From Bdellovibrio sp. CG22_combo_CG10-13_8_21_14_all_39_27 (lineage in GTDB: Bacteria > Bdellovibrionota > Bacteriovoracia > Bacteriovoracales > Bacteriovoracaceae): a DNA stretch of 53,886 nucleotides. The translations under genes and the position numbers were made by a program. The notes under the pieces were generated by a model, which made no database searches, was not told where the DNA came from, and saw only the letters and a program-made list of their open reading frames with translations. Position 1 is the first letter of the stretch. Each line of letters opens with the position of its first letter. This document shows, piece by piece, positions 1 through 8,137 of this stretch. Location of the stretch: NCBI GenBank assembly GCA_002786715.1, contig PCTW01000064.1:1-53886 (forward strand). The letters run 5' to 3'.

Positions 1-2
1 AT

Positions 3-124
3 CATTGTGAGAGACTAGTTGAACTTTTATCAACTGACCAGAACGGGCTAAAAGACCAAGTTACATTGATAATGCAGACTCGTTTCCTTATTTAGTTTTT
101 ACAGATGAGAAAATCAGAAAAGAG
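3..124 (+). pseudogene. 5' part of the first gene, out of frame with the rest
   Basis: The third forward frame is open from the window edge to about base 62 and reads like protein (CERLVELLSTDQNGLKDQV). From about base 62 the protein-like reading moves to the frame of the next gene (YIDNADSFPYLVFTDEK) and runs without a stop into the ATG at 125. Adding one base near 60-64 would join both parts into one gene that starts before the window. I infer a one-base deletion, either real or a sequencing error. Confidence 0.5.
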
Positions 125-730
125 ATGATTGGGAAACTGTCCTCAAAGGAAGGAGTCGTTAATGTTCTAGTCTCTTGGCTTCCATTGGAAGATAATTGGT
201 ATGCCAGAATATTAGATGAGAATTTAACAATTTTAAGCCTATATGAAACGGGAGATATTCTTCTCGCAAATCACATTAAATTAGAGAATTTTGTCATTAA
301 AAATATCCTAAAGCTGAGTGCGATATATTGTTATTGTGGAAACTCTTTATCGACTAAAGCTTATGGGCTTGCTCATGACCAAATAAGAAAATGTTTGTTT
401 GATATGAACTACGACAAAAGTGATATTGTTTTTAATACAAACTCAGCACAATTATGCAGTGAGTGTGATGCAAACTTTGACAGAGTAAATCTTCCTGAAG
501 ACTTCAAGAAGAATTTGAAAAAAGATTTAAAAAAGTTAAAGAAAGATTTTTTTTATAGAGTTTATGACTTTGTTCAAACGAAACCAAAGATTTCCATTGT
601 CATTGCTACAATATTTGCACTGTTCATCAATATTCTTTCAAACTACTTATACGAGATAATAATGGGAAGGGCCAACCTCCCAATCTTTTTGGTTTCACCT
701 TTTGTCGTAATTTGGAATTATTTTACGTAA
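125..730 (+). CDS. Hypothetical membrane-anchored protein, C-terminal part
   Basis: 201 codons from the first ATG, but this ATG lies inside a longer protein-like reading and has no clear ribosome-binding site, so it is probably not the native start. A soluble part contains two cysteine pairs (YCYCG near residue 70 and CSEC near 112) that could bind a metal. A lysine-rich stretch near residues 128-140 leads into two hydrophobic segments (about 154-176 and 184-200) that would anchor the C-terminus in the membrane. I do not recognise the family. It lies in the AT-rich island with HNH and Hachiman genes, so a mobile or defence-associated role is possible but unproven. Confidence 0.55.
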   Translation: MIGKLSSKEGVVNVLVSWLPLEDNWYARILDENLTILSLYETGDILLANHIKLENFVIKNILKLSAIYCYCGNSLSTKAYGLAHDQIRKCLFDMNYDKSDIVFNTNSAQLCSECDANFDRVNLPEDFKKNLKKDLKKLKKDFFYRVYDFVQTKPKISIVIATIFALFINILSNYLYEIIMGRANLPIFLVSPFVVIWNYFT

Positions 731-827
731 TCAATGTAATCAGAGTAATCGGCCTTTTTAGGAATTCGCAGGAATTTTTAGGAAAGAACGGGAAGCAAAC
801 AGAAGCGTTGAAATGCCGACTATATCT

Positions 828-890
828 TTAACTCAATGATTTAACTGGTTTTTTGTTAGTGTGCCGTTTTACGTCTGGTAGTTCGGGCAT
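828..890 (-). pseudogene. Truncated start of a formamidopyrimidine-DNA-glycosylase-like gene (copy 1)
   Basis: Reverse-strand reading from 890 begins MPELPDVKRH. MPELPEVE is the invariant start of Fpg/Nei DNA glycosylases, in which the proline after Met and the next glutamate are catalytic. Similarity stops after about eight codons and a stop follows at codon 21. The start follows a perfect palindrome also found before copy 2 at 3228. Only the first few residues support this call, but the paired context makes it credible. Confidence 0.5.
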
Positions 891-911
891 AAAACGAGCA
901 TAGCTCGTTTT
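891..911. repeat. Perfect 9-bp palindrome between the four-helix-bundle gene and the glycosylase stub
   Basis: The arms AAAACGAGC and GCTCGTTTT are separated by ATA. The same sequence, with a damaged right arm, occurs at 3229-3249 in the same place relative to the second glycosylase remnant. It could be a transcription terminator of the upstream gene or an operator of the downstream one. Confidence 0.6.
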
Positions 912-936
912 GTGCCAAACTGTTAACAGCTAACTA

Positions 937-1284
937 CTAGCGGTTAACCGTTAACGGTGTTTTTTGCGGTGCTTTGTTTTCTAAACTCATAAGTAATTTC
1001 CAAAGCTTCGCTCCTAATACATCAGCTAAAGCAATAAGCTCAGTCTTATCTTTCATATAAATTTTCATAAGGGTCTGACACTCTTTAAGCGAACCAAAGG
1101 CCATGCGATAAAAGCGACGCTTTTCGTTTCTCGTAAAGCGAGCAGCACCTTCTGCAAGATTGAGTGAAATGGAGAGTGAAGCCCGAGAGAGCTGATCTTT
1201 TGCATGATAAGGAAGTTCAGATAGGGAACTTGCTTGCTTTGAAAACTCAATGGCCAATTCTAACGTTTCAAATTTTGATTTCAT
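937..1284 (-). CDS. Four-helix-bundle protein (23S rRNA IVS / S23 type)
   Basis: 115 aa. The sequence is all-helical, with the conserved core LSRASLSISLNLAEGAARF followed by a FYRMAFGSLKEC segment, as in the TIGR02436/PF05635 four-helix-bundle family. That family is known from intervening sequences inside 23S rRNA genes, but members also occur elsewhere; no rRNA surrounds this one. The start ATG at 1284 has a strong AAGGAGG site, which lies inside a long hairpin (1288-1346) that may block it. A decayed second copy lies at 3285-3415. Biochemical function is unknown; the Avd protein of diversity-generating retroelements has the same fold, but no reverse transcriptase is present. Confidence 0.8.
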   Translation of the reverse strand: MKSKFETLELAIEFSKQASSLSELPYHAKDQLSRASLSISLNLAEGAARFTRNEKRRFYRMAFGSLKECQTLMKIYMKDKTELIALADVLGAKLWKLLMSLENKAPQKTPLTVNR

Positions 1285-1287
1285 TTA

Positions 1288-1346
1288 TTCCTCCTTTTAA
1301 ATTCTCTTTCTCGTAACAACCAGGAAGAGAATTTGAAAGGAGGAAG
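1288..1346 (-). promoter_or_regulatory. Long hairpin enclosing the ribosome-binding site of the four-helix-bundle gene
   Basis: Bases 1288-1310 and 1324-1346 are near-perfect inverted repeats of about 22 bp with a 13-nt loop. On the minus strand the distal arm contains the AAGGAGG Shine-Dalgarno for the ATG at 1284, and the proximal arm contains the complementary CTTCCTCCTT. If transcription starts upstream of 1346, the RNA would fold with the ribosome site buried. I infer translational control or a structural relic of an IVS stem. Confidence 0.6.
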
Positions 1347-1542
1347 CTATTTGTTTGGTCGGATATTTCACATTTAATACTTATCAACTACCTCGTTCAA
1401 AATTTTAACTCATCTGTTCATTGTTAATATTCAATTAAACGTATTCACTGAAGCTATCTAAAAATTTAACTGTAAATTAACTCATTAAAATTGGTTAGTC
1501 TTCGAAAAGAGGAATTAGTAATAATCATAAAATGGAGAAGCG

Positions 1543-1779
1543 ATGCCTAGGAATATAGATGAATTAAAACGAGTTTGCTTTGATATGATTAGTGATCGAA
1601 AGAACGAGCCGATTGAAATTGATACCTCTCTTTTTGAAAAGATTTGTTGTGATGGAAGTGGTTACTTCAATCAAGCTTGGGAAGAGTTTTCGCTTAGTCA
1701 AAAATTGATTGCAAAGTACAAGAGTTCCAATAAACAATTTGTTGGAATTTTTGTTAATGATAAACTTCATTTTTATTAA
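1543..1779 (+). CDS. Small hypothetical protein (78 aa)
   Basis: 78 codons starting MPRNIDELKRVC with a GGAG site 7 bases upstream, which supports a real start. No transmembrane segment or signal peptide is seen. Two adjacent cysteines (ICCDGSG near residue 32) and a soluble charged composition are the only visible features. The C-terminus FVGIFVNDKLHFY looks like a beta-hairpin. It sits just upstream of the HNH endonuclease gene on the same strand, 109 bp away. I do not recognise the family. Confidence 0.5.
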   Translation: MPRNIDELKRVCFDMISDRKNEPIEIDTSLFEKICCDGSGYFNQAWEEFSLSQKLIAKYKSSNKQFVGIFVNDKLHFY

Positions 1780-1888
1780 GGGCACTTTGTCTTTAAGATA
1801 TACAATTAAAATCAAATATTTAGGCCAATCATTAATCTAATTATTAAAGTCAATTGACATAGAACAACTTGCTTAAAATGAGGAAGAT

Positions 1889-2932
1889 GTGGAAATAGAT
1901 GAAGCAAAAGAATTTATTGTTGGTCGAGTCATTAACCCTGCTCTAAACTCACGAAGTATCTCTCAAAAATCTAAAGAGAGCATAAAGAAAACAAGGCAAT
2001 GGATTGAGCATTGTAAATTTGTGGGGGATTTATTTGCTTATATTTCACGATTTACAGGAGAGGGGGATCGGCGCTATGAAACCGTTTATTCAGAACTTAA
2101 AAAATATGGTTTAACGCCCATTGAGGATATTAAACAACCATTCATCAATAAATTTAAAGATAGTTTGGATGAATGCTTGAAGATTTCTGATATGCAAGAA
2201 GGCGAATCGTATAGTTCCTGGGACATCTCAATTATGGCAAGGGTATTCAATATTCAAAGAGGAATTTATCTTTTGGAGAATGAAGGGATTGTAGAAGGTG
2301 TCCTAACAAAAGTTACTATGGGAGGAGATGGAGATTATCCAAATTCTTGGATTGAGTACGGTTATGTTCTTAAACATTATATGCTAGAGTTCAAAGGAAA
2401 AACGGATATTAATTTCAAAGCGAACAAAGCAATCATAGAATCCAATGGTAAACCTATACATGTATTTTTAAAAGAAGGGATCGATTGCAATTATGCAGGC
2501 ATTTTTGATTTTGATAGCTTTGATGAATCAAATGATGGAAGTAAATGGTTTATCCTAAAAAAAAGATCTCAGGAAAAAGTGTTTTCTTTAAATAAATATA
2601 AAACAGAGTTAGAAAAAAACGTTCAAAGTGCTCTTAGATTTCCAAAAGAACGCAGAAGAGAAATCATCGCTTGTACTAACAAAATTCCTGTTAGAAAGAG
2701 TGCAATCACTCAAGTGTTTATTCGTAATCCTTATATCATTGCTGAAGTTCTCTTGAGAGCCGCCGGAGTATGCGAGTTTTGTAATCAAACAGCACCCTTT
2801 TTAAGAGCAATAGATAATACACCCTTTTTAGAGGTTCATCACAAGATACCTCTTGCAAACGGAGGTGAAGATTCTTTAGAAAATACTGTTGCAGTTTGCC
2901 CAAATTGCCACAGAAAAGCTCATTTTGGTTAA
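1889..2932 (+). CDS. HNH endonuclease with large N-terminal domain
   Basis: 347 aa. The last 55 residues form a classical zinc-bound HNH nuclease: CEFC, then LEVHHKIPLANGGEDSLENT, then CPNCHRKAH. The two CxxC pairs bind structural zinc and the HH/N/H residues form the catalytic centre, as in McrA-type enzymes. The N-terminal ~280 residues are not recognised and may be a targeting domain. The best start is GTG at 1889 with a GAGGA site just before it; the ATG two bases earlier is out of frame. Its place beside the Hachiman genes suggests a restriction-like or mobile-element role. The nuclease call is secure; the substrate is not. Confidence 0.85.
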   Translation: MEIDEAKEFIVGRVINPALNSRSISQKSKESIKKTRQWIEHCKFVGDLFAYISRFTGEGDRRYETVYSELKKYGLTPIEDIKQPFINKFKDSLDECLKISDMQEGESYSSWDISIMARVFNIQRGIYLLENEGIVEGVLTKVTMGGDGDYPNSWIEYGYVLKHYMLEFKGKTDINFKANKAIIESNGKPIHVFLKEGIDCNYAGIFDFDSFDESNDGSKWFILKKRSQEKVFSLNKYKTELEKNVQSALRFPKERRREIIACTNKIPVRKSAITQVFIRNPYIIAEVLLRAAGVCEFCNQTAPFLRAIDNTPFLEVHHKIPLANGGEDSLENTVAVCPNCHRKAHFG

Positions 2933-2991
2933 GTTCATTTATTACAAACATTTAATCATACTCTTAGTTCTAAAAATGCTCCACCAAGTTA

Positions 2992-3045
2992 AGTTCCAAC
3001 ATGCTTGTCTTTAGACGGTATTTAATGAAGGTGTGCAGGATCTAA
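2992..3045. repeat. Family-1 palindromic repeat (degenerate copy)
   Basis: Begins AGTTCCAACATGCTTGTC, continues with TTTAATGAAGGTGTGC and ends near AGGATCT, paralleling the fuller element at 27820-27873. It covers the distal end of the glycosylase remnant on the opposite strand. Confidence 0.6.
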
Positions 3046-3228
3046 ATTTGTTGCCTGCTCGCCCTTGCACTCAATCGATTCAATCACATGCCCTTTCGGG
3101 TTAAAAAGTTTAACCGTCGGATGAAAGAGCGAATCGGATACGGGAGGGTGAAAGACGTTTTCTATCTTAACCGGAAGATAGTCTTCAATTTGGCGGTGAA
3201 TGGTTTCAATTTCGGGAAGTTTGGGCAT
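3022..3228 (-). pseudogene. Truncated formamidopyrimidine-DNA-glycosylase-like gene (copy 2)
   Basis: 68 codons beginning MPKLPEIETIHRQIEDYL, which matches the start of Fpg/MutM-type DNA repair glycosylases (MPELPEVETIRRGL). Full enzymes are about 270 aa with a C-terminal zinc finger, so only the N-terminal quarter is left. The third residue, normally the catalytic glutamate, is lysine. The reading frame ends inside a family-1 repeat, suggesting the repeat lies at the deletion junction. Together with the stub at 828-890 this shows the same gene was broken twice. Confidence 0.6.
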
Positions 3229-3415
3229 AAAACGAGCATAGCTCCGCTTGTGGCAAACGGTTAACCTTTAGCGGTTAGCAGTTAACGGTTTTTGCGGTGC
3301 TTTGTTTTCTAAACTCATAAGTAATTTCCAAAGCTTTGCTTCCAGTGCATCTGCTAAAGTAGTGAGCTCAGCCTTTCAGTCATATGAATCTTCATAAAAG
3401 TTTTACATTTTTTTA
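3229..3415 (-). pseudogene. Decayed second copy of the four-helix-bundle gene and its palindrome
   Basis: This stretch is a diverged duplicate of 891-1080: the palindrome, the GTTAAC-rich spacer and the 3' third of the gene are all recognisable. The reverse strand still reads LADALEAKLWKLLMSLENK, close to the intact LADVLGAKLWKLLMSLENK. A small deletion near 3380 breaks the frame and the 5' two thirds are missing. From 3416 to about 3654 I see no gene: AT-rich sequence with stops in all frames. Confidence 0.7.
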
Positions 3416-3680
3416 TAACTAAAGAGCAATTGAGAAATGGCAAATTAAAGATAGTGGCAAGTGCTTGTAGTGATATGAGATTTTTTACACTTGGCAGTCA
3501 TTCCACTTTCTAATTATTTAAAGGGAACTGTTAGCGCCTGTAGTCTCAATGATATCTTTTAGGTTAAATTTTCTTAACTTCATTAGTAGGAAAATGAGAA
3601 ATGAAATCACTTTGGCAAATAAATATGAAAGAGTGATCTCAATCTAGTTTGTGATATAATTATCTGAGTTTTAGAATTTC

Positions 3681-3696
3681 GGAGGTAGTACCCATA
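3681..3696 (+). promoter_or_regulatory. Ribosome-binding site pointing at an ATA start codon of hamA
   Basis: GGAGG at 3681-3685 is followed, after 8 bases, by ATA at 3694 in the hamA frame. There is no ATG, GTG or TTG in that frame between the stop at 3652-3654 and the ATG at 3916, yet the whole stretch reads like protein. So either ATA is used, or an ATG has mutated. Confidence 0.45.
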
Positions 3697-4497
3697 GAAG
3701 GAGTAGTCTTAGAAGAAAAAGATAGTTGCTTAATTTGTCTTGTCACTGACTTTTCAGATGACTTACGTAAATATATTAGAGCAAACTTAATTAAAATTTG
3801 CGAGGGCCAGTATATATCTGAGCATGACCAGTTAATCTATACTTATGCGAGAACGCTAAGAGAGTTTTTAATTCGATATGATACCAAGGTAAAAGCTCCA
3901 GAAACTCAGAAAGGAATGATTGGGGAGCTTTTAGCTCATTTACTGATAGGCTATATATATAATCATCTAAGTCCTGTAAGTCCTTACTTCAATCAAGAAG
4001 AACGAAGTATTAAAAAGGGTTTCGATATAAACTTATATGATTTTAATACTGATGAACTTTGGATAGCAGAAATTAAGTCGGGAGCAGTAAACAAGGGACA
4101 AACTTCTGATGAGAAAAAACTTGGATTAATAGGTGAAGCGAAAAGAGATTTGAAAGGTCGATTAAATAGTAGCAATGCAATGCTATGGCGTAATGCTTTA
4201 ACGGGAGTACGAATCTCGTTAAATGAATCGGAGAAGACAGAATTTATCAAATCTATACTTAGCAAAAATCTAGCAAAAGCTGAAAAATCTGAGGCAATGG
4301 GGGTGAATCACAATGTAATTCTTATTTCAAATATATTCAACTCACTAGATGATCGAATAAGCCTAGAAAGTAGTATGAATCTAATGAAGAAGATTAGAGG
4401 AGAGAAGATATTTAATAAAGTAATGATTTTCTCTATTCAAAAAAAAGCATATCTAACAATCGTCGATTTTTTAAGGCAAGAATCAAGTATCATATGA
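3694..4497 (+). CDS. hamA: HamA, nuclease effector of a Hachiman anti-phage system
   Basis: DUF1837-type protein. In the family HamA is a PD-(D/E)xK DNase held inactive by HamB and released on DNA damage or phage attack. Numbering from ATA 3694, 267 aa: the GMIGELL helix carries E78, the next strand carries KGFD (D111), and WIAEIKSG carries the E126-x-K128 pair, together a nuclease active site. The first standard start is ATG 3916, giving only 193 aa and starting right at the GMIGELL helix; the 74 codons before it read as good protein with a GGAGG site upstream, so I favour the longer form. Its stop overlaps hamB as ATGA. The identification rests on the motifs plus the hamB partner. Confidence 0.75.
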   Translation: MEGVVLEEKDSCLICLVTDFSDDLRKYIRANLIKICEGQYISEHDQLIYTYARTLREFLIRYDTKVKAPETQKGMIGELLAHLLIGYIYNHLSPVSPYFNQEERSIKKGFDINLYDFNTDELWIAEIKSGAVNKGQTSDEKKLGLIGEAKRDLKGRLNSSNAMLWRNALTGVRISLNESEKTEFIKSILSKNLAKAEKSEAMGVNHNVILISNIFNSLDDRISLESSMNLMKKIRGEKIFNKVMIFSIQKKAYLTIVDFLRQESSII

Positions 4498-6962
4498 AAA
4501 AATTAAATTTAAAAGAACTAAGAAATTCAAATTTTAAAGAAATGTACTACCCGTTGCTTTGCAATGCGGAAATATCTAATGAGAAATTAATAAAACTTCT
4601 TAAAATTGCAATCGTTTTTCTTAGCGCCGATGATGATTATTTGAAAAAGCTAGGTTACAAAATTATTCTATTATATGGAAATAAAACGGGTGACTATATT
4701 CCTCTTTATGACGTTTCTCTTAATCTGGGCTATATACCCGTTTCTAAATTAATTGAAAGAAAGATGGGCAAGGAGCTATTCGGAGGGACATTCTTTAAAG
4801 AGTTCCAAGCTGCATTTCAAGAGACATTTAGAAAAAACTCTACTTATCTTAGTTTTGGGCAACAAGAATTGAATAGTAATTTTAAAAAACCTAATTCAAA
4901 TGAATCTTTTGCTGTGATTGCTCCGACCTCTTTTGGCAAATCTGAATTAATAACGTCTACATTAGATGAGGATAAAAATATTTGCATAGTGGTTCCCACC
5001 AAGGCTCTTTTGGCTCAAACGAAAAAGAGGATAATGAATTCAGAAAGCTATGCGAAAGGGCGAAAAATTGTTACACATCATGAAATGTATAATTTGGGTG
5101 ATCGAAACTTTATTGCAGTTTTAACTCAGGAAAGATTGGTTCGACTATTGCAATATGACAAGAGCTTGGCATTCGACATTGCCTTTATCGATGAAGCGCA
5201 TAACCTTCTCGATAATACTGGAAGGAACCACTTGCTAGCGACTGCAATTATGATGCTAAAGAACAGGAGCGCAAGTGTAAGAGTTCATTTTTTAACTCCA
5301 TTTTTATTAGAGGCTAACAATCTAAAGGTTAAATTTACAAGCTTTAGTTTAAAAAGCTTAAGAATTGATGAGTATATAAAAACTGAAAGAGTTCATGTTT
5401 GCGACTTTAGAGAGAATGGAGATAAGCAACTAAAGTTATATGACCCCTTTTTAAACGAGTTTACAGATTTAAAACAGGAAAAAACGTACGAGAACTATTT
5501 GGACTTATTGATTGATAAGTCGGGTAACAAAAATATCATTTACGTAAACGCTCCTAAGGATATACAGAGTTTCGCCTTGGAACTCGCCGAGCGACTTCCC
5601 GAAATTCAAGATTTTGAGATTAACAAAGCTATAGAAAGCATAGCTGATTTTTTAGATGTAAACTACTCTCTTTTGAAATGCATGAAAAATGGTGTCATCT
5701 ATCATCATGGAGCAGTGCCTGACAATGTTAAATTATATATTGAGAATTTGTTTTCAAGTTGTAGAGACTTAAAATATATTGTGACGAATACGACTCTTTT
5801 AGAGGGAGTGAATATACCTGCAGACAAGTTGTTTTTAAAATCAGGAAAAGTTGGAAAAACAAAACATTTAACAGCGGCACAATTGAAGAATTTAATAGGT
5901 CGAGTCTGTCGTTTTAAAGAAGTATTTGATGAAAGTTCTGGAAATTTGAAACTATTGGAACCTGAAGTTTTTTTCCTTGGATCAGATTGCTACACAAAGA
6001 AAAAACCGAAAAGTTTACCTGATTTTATTAAGGATAGACTTAAAATTGATAAAAAATTAAAAGAAAAAGCAGAAAACCTCTTGCTTGAAAACAGTGATAG
6101 GACTGAAGACAACAAACTCGAAAGGGATAAGCTTGAAGATTTTTTAGAAAACGTAGAACCTAATATAACTGGACGTCGAGATGGAAACTATGCAGCGACA
6201 GAAGTTGGAAAGTTGTGCTTTCAACATAACATACTAGAGTTTGACATCGTAGAAAATGAAGTAGCAATTCAAACCGTTGTTGATGACTTAAGAGCTAATA
6301 ATTATGTTGCTTTATCATCTAATGAATTAATAGAGCTTATGAATAACCTTTTTTTTAAATTTATACCAAGCAACAGTAAGGATCGCGTTATTCTGCGCTT
6401 AAAGGAGAAAGATAAAGCTAGAGATTTTTATGCAATGTTTTTTGAAAAGAAAATGGCAAACCCTTCTTATAAACAGATGATTGCAAGTTTTGTTTTCCAT
6501 TGGAACAAAACCCTAGAAAGGAAAAAAAACGAGGCTTTTGTATATGTTGGGAGATGGGGAGATAGTAACAGAGGAGCAGGGGGATATTATAAAGACTGGG
6601 TCAACCTTTGGGGAAAAAGCGATGCAGTCAAAGTTAATCTTGCAATAGTAAGAATTAAAGAAGAGCAAGAATTTGTTAGCTATATGCTTATGAAATTTGT
6701 GGAAGTTATTAATGACTTATCATTGATAAATGGAGATACGTACCTGAAAATTAAATTTTCAACATCAGACCCATATAAAATACTACTTATTAGAAATGGC
6801 TTTAGTTCATCTCTTTCTACATTGCTTATAAATAAATATAAAGAATATCTATCTATAAATTTAGTTAATAATACTGTGACTATTAAACCTGGGCTATATG
6901 ATAAAATGAAAGAATATAGAGAAAGTGAAATTTTAATACATGAAGTAACATACATTGCGTAG
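4494..6962 (+). CDS. hamB: HamB, superfamily 2 helicase of a Hachiman anti-phage system
   Basis: 822 aa. Helicase motifs in order: APTSFGKS (Walker A, 143-150), VPTKALLAQ (Ia, 168-176), IDEAH (232-236), LTPF in the motif III place (267-270), YHHGAVP (403-409), TNTTLLEGVNIPAD (431-444) and NLIGRVCRF (466-474). This Ski2-like layout with DEAH box is typical of HamB, which scans DNA and controls the HamA nuclease. The ~350-residue C-terminal part is unmatched to a named domain by eye. It is translationally coupled to hamA by ATGA overlap. No disruption is visible, so the pair could be functional if hamA is translated. Confidence 0.82.
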   Translation: MKKLNLKELRNSNFKEMYYPLLCNAEISNEKLIKLLKIAIVFLSADDDYLKKLGYKIILLYGNKTGDYIPLYDVSLNLGYIPVSKLIERKMGKELFGGTFFKEFQAAFQETFRKNSTYLSFGQQELNSNFKKPNSNESFAVIAPTSFGKSELITSTLDEDKNICIVVPTKALLAQTKKRIMNSESYAKGRKIVTHHEMYNLGDRNFIAVLTQERLVRLLQYDKSLAFDIAFIDEAHNLLDNTGRNHLLATAIMMLKNRSASVRVHFLTPFLLEANNLKVKFTSFSLKSLRIDEYIKTERVHVCDFRENGDKQLKLYDPFLNEFTDLKQEKTYENYLDLLIDKSGNKNIIYVNAPKDIQSFALELAERLPEIQDFEINKAIESIADFLDVNYSLLKCMKNGVIYHHGAVPDNVKLYIENLFSSCRDLKYIVTNTTLLEGVNIPADKLFLKSGKVGKTKHLTAAQLKNLIGRVCRFKEVFDESSGNLKLLEPEVFFLGSDCYTKKKPKSLPDFIKDRLKIDKKLKEKAENLLLENSDRTEDNKLERDKLEDFLENVEPNITGRRDGNYAATEVGKLCFQHNILEFDIVENEVAIQTVVDDLRANNYVALSSNELIELMNNLFFKFIPSNSKDRVILRLKEKDKARDFYAMFFEKKMANPSYKQMIASFVFHWNKTLERKKNEAFVYVGRWGDSNRGAGGYYKDWVNLWGKSDAVKVNLAIVRIKEEQEFVSYMLMKFVEVINDLSLINGDTYLKIKFSTSDPYKILLIRNGFSSSLSTLLINKYKEYLSINLVNNTVTIKPGLYDKMKEYRESEILIHEVTYIA

Positions 6963-7043
6963 GATTTTATTTCTCAATAAAGTAGTAGCATATTTACCCT
7001 AGAGCGCTGTTATGTAAAAGGTGCTCTTGGGACAAATTAAGCA

Positions 7044-7105
7044 AAATATTGAGATTAGGAAAGCTATAAAGAATACATTTAAACCGTCTTGTATTTGCAT
7101 ATAAT
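7044..7105 (+). promoter_or_regulatory. Promoter region and left direct repeat of the 339-aa gene
   Basis: TATAAT at 7100-7105 lies 11 bp before the ATG at 7117, so the mRNA would have almost no leader. The block AAATATTGAGATT (7044-7056) followed by CTTGTATTTG (7088-7097) recurs at 8138-8169 right after the gene. Confidence 0.45.
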
Positions 7106-7116
7106 ATTAGGAAAAT

Positions 7117-8136
7117 ATGAATAGAGAATATTACGAAGCTAAGTTTTTTCAAGATTATAATCCTAATCCCGTATTTGCGGAGATTTCGACTGGGAACTGG
7201 GTCTATGCTTTAGCCAATACGATTAAGCTTGTTCATGGTAATGGCCCTATTGAATGGAGAACAAGTATTTCAAATGCCTTTGAGAGGATTCAAAATGTTA
7301 ACGATTTTCCTCTTATACACCGCTCAATGAGGGCTTTGTCTCAGGGACTTTCTTTGACATTATCTCTAGAGGCCAGAAAAGAAAATTTTACCCCTTGGCA
7401 TACTGTTGGTTTGATTTCTGACTTTTATTATTCAATTACAAACATATTTGATGTGATAATAATGGGTCAAGTCGATTCTACTTATGAGGATCATACAACG
7501 CGGATTAGGCATTTTGATGGATTGAGATCTCTTTTCCCTCATCCATTTGACATGATTTCATCGTTCTATGATGGATCAGGGTGGAGAAATACTTTGCTTG
7601 TTTCAAAAGAACATTTTCGTTTTGAATTTCCAAGTTTGGATTATAGAACTACCAATTCATCTGAAGGCTTAATCAATGAATGGCATGATTCTATTAACAC
7701 AAGTTTAGCGAAAGATATTTTACTTGGATATTTAAGAGGGACTACTGGATTTCTTTGGGAAATGAAGCGAGAAACATATAAGAAACAAAAAAGTATTCCT
7801 TCGATAAGGAGACAAGAACATAAAGATGAATTGAATCCAAAACTTAAACGAATGAGGATAAATTTTTTGAATTGCTTGTATCGCTACAGAACTAAAGCTC
7901 ACTATAGAGATTTTATATATTTAACTGCAGATCAATATGAGCCTTCAATTCATAAAAAAAATATTTACATCGATAATCGATTCATTGAATCTTTATTTTT
8001 GATTTCTAACTTTTCAGTCTGTGTCGCATTAAAGTATTTGTCTGCAAAAATAGGAGTGAGAAATACTCAAACCTTATTGCTCGCTTTGGAGGGAAAACTT
8101 AAATTACATAACAGTCCGTGGAATGGCTTTTTGTAG
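7117..8136 (+). CDS. Unrecognised 339-aa protein beside the Hachiman genes
   Basis: No family recognised. The protein is soluble, largely helical, rich in aromatic residues, with no signal peptide. A conspicuous element is LYRYRTKAHYRDF at residues 254-266: arginine, short spacer, then AHY resembles the R-x(3-6)-H motif of HEPN ribonucleases, but the rest of a HEPN fold cannot be confirmed by eye. It has its own TATAAT promoter with a very short leader, and its ends are bracketed by matching 13-bp and 10-bp direct repeats, as if it were a cassette. It lies 154 bp after hamB on the same strand. A defence role is inference from location. Confidence 0.7.
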   Translation: MNREYYEAKFFQDYNPNPVFAEISTGNWVYALANTIKLVHGNGPIEWRTSISNAFERIQNVNDFPLIHRSMRALSQGLSLTLSLEARKENFTPWHTVGLISDFYYSITNIFDVIIMGQVDSTYEDHTTRIRHFDGLRSLFPHPFDMISSFYDGSGWRNTLLVSKEHFRFEFPSLDYRTTNSSEGLINEWHDSINTSLAKDILLGYLRGTTGFLWEMKRETYKKQKSIPSIRRQEHKDELNPKLKRMRINFLNCLYRYRTKAHYRDFIYLTADQYEPSIHKKNIYIDNRFIESLFLISNFSVCVALKYLSAKIGVRNTQTLLLALEGKLKLHNSPWNGFL

Positions 8137-8137
8137 G

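Noticed and set aside
1065-1250. Second minus-strand frame inside the four-helix-bundle gene
   Set aside because: It is a shadow of the real gene, with no ribosome site and no protein-like composition.
937-1284. Accessory variability (Avd) protein of a diversity-generating retroelement
   Set aside because: The fold family is shared, but no reverse transcriptase, template repeat or variable repeat was seen in the window.
3229-3415. A second functional four-helix-bundle gene
   Set aside because: Only the 3' third remains and it is frameshifted.
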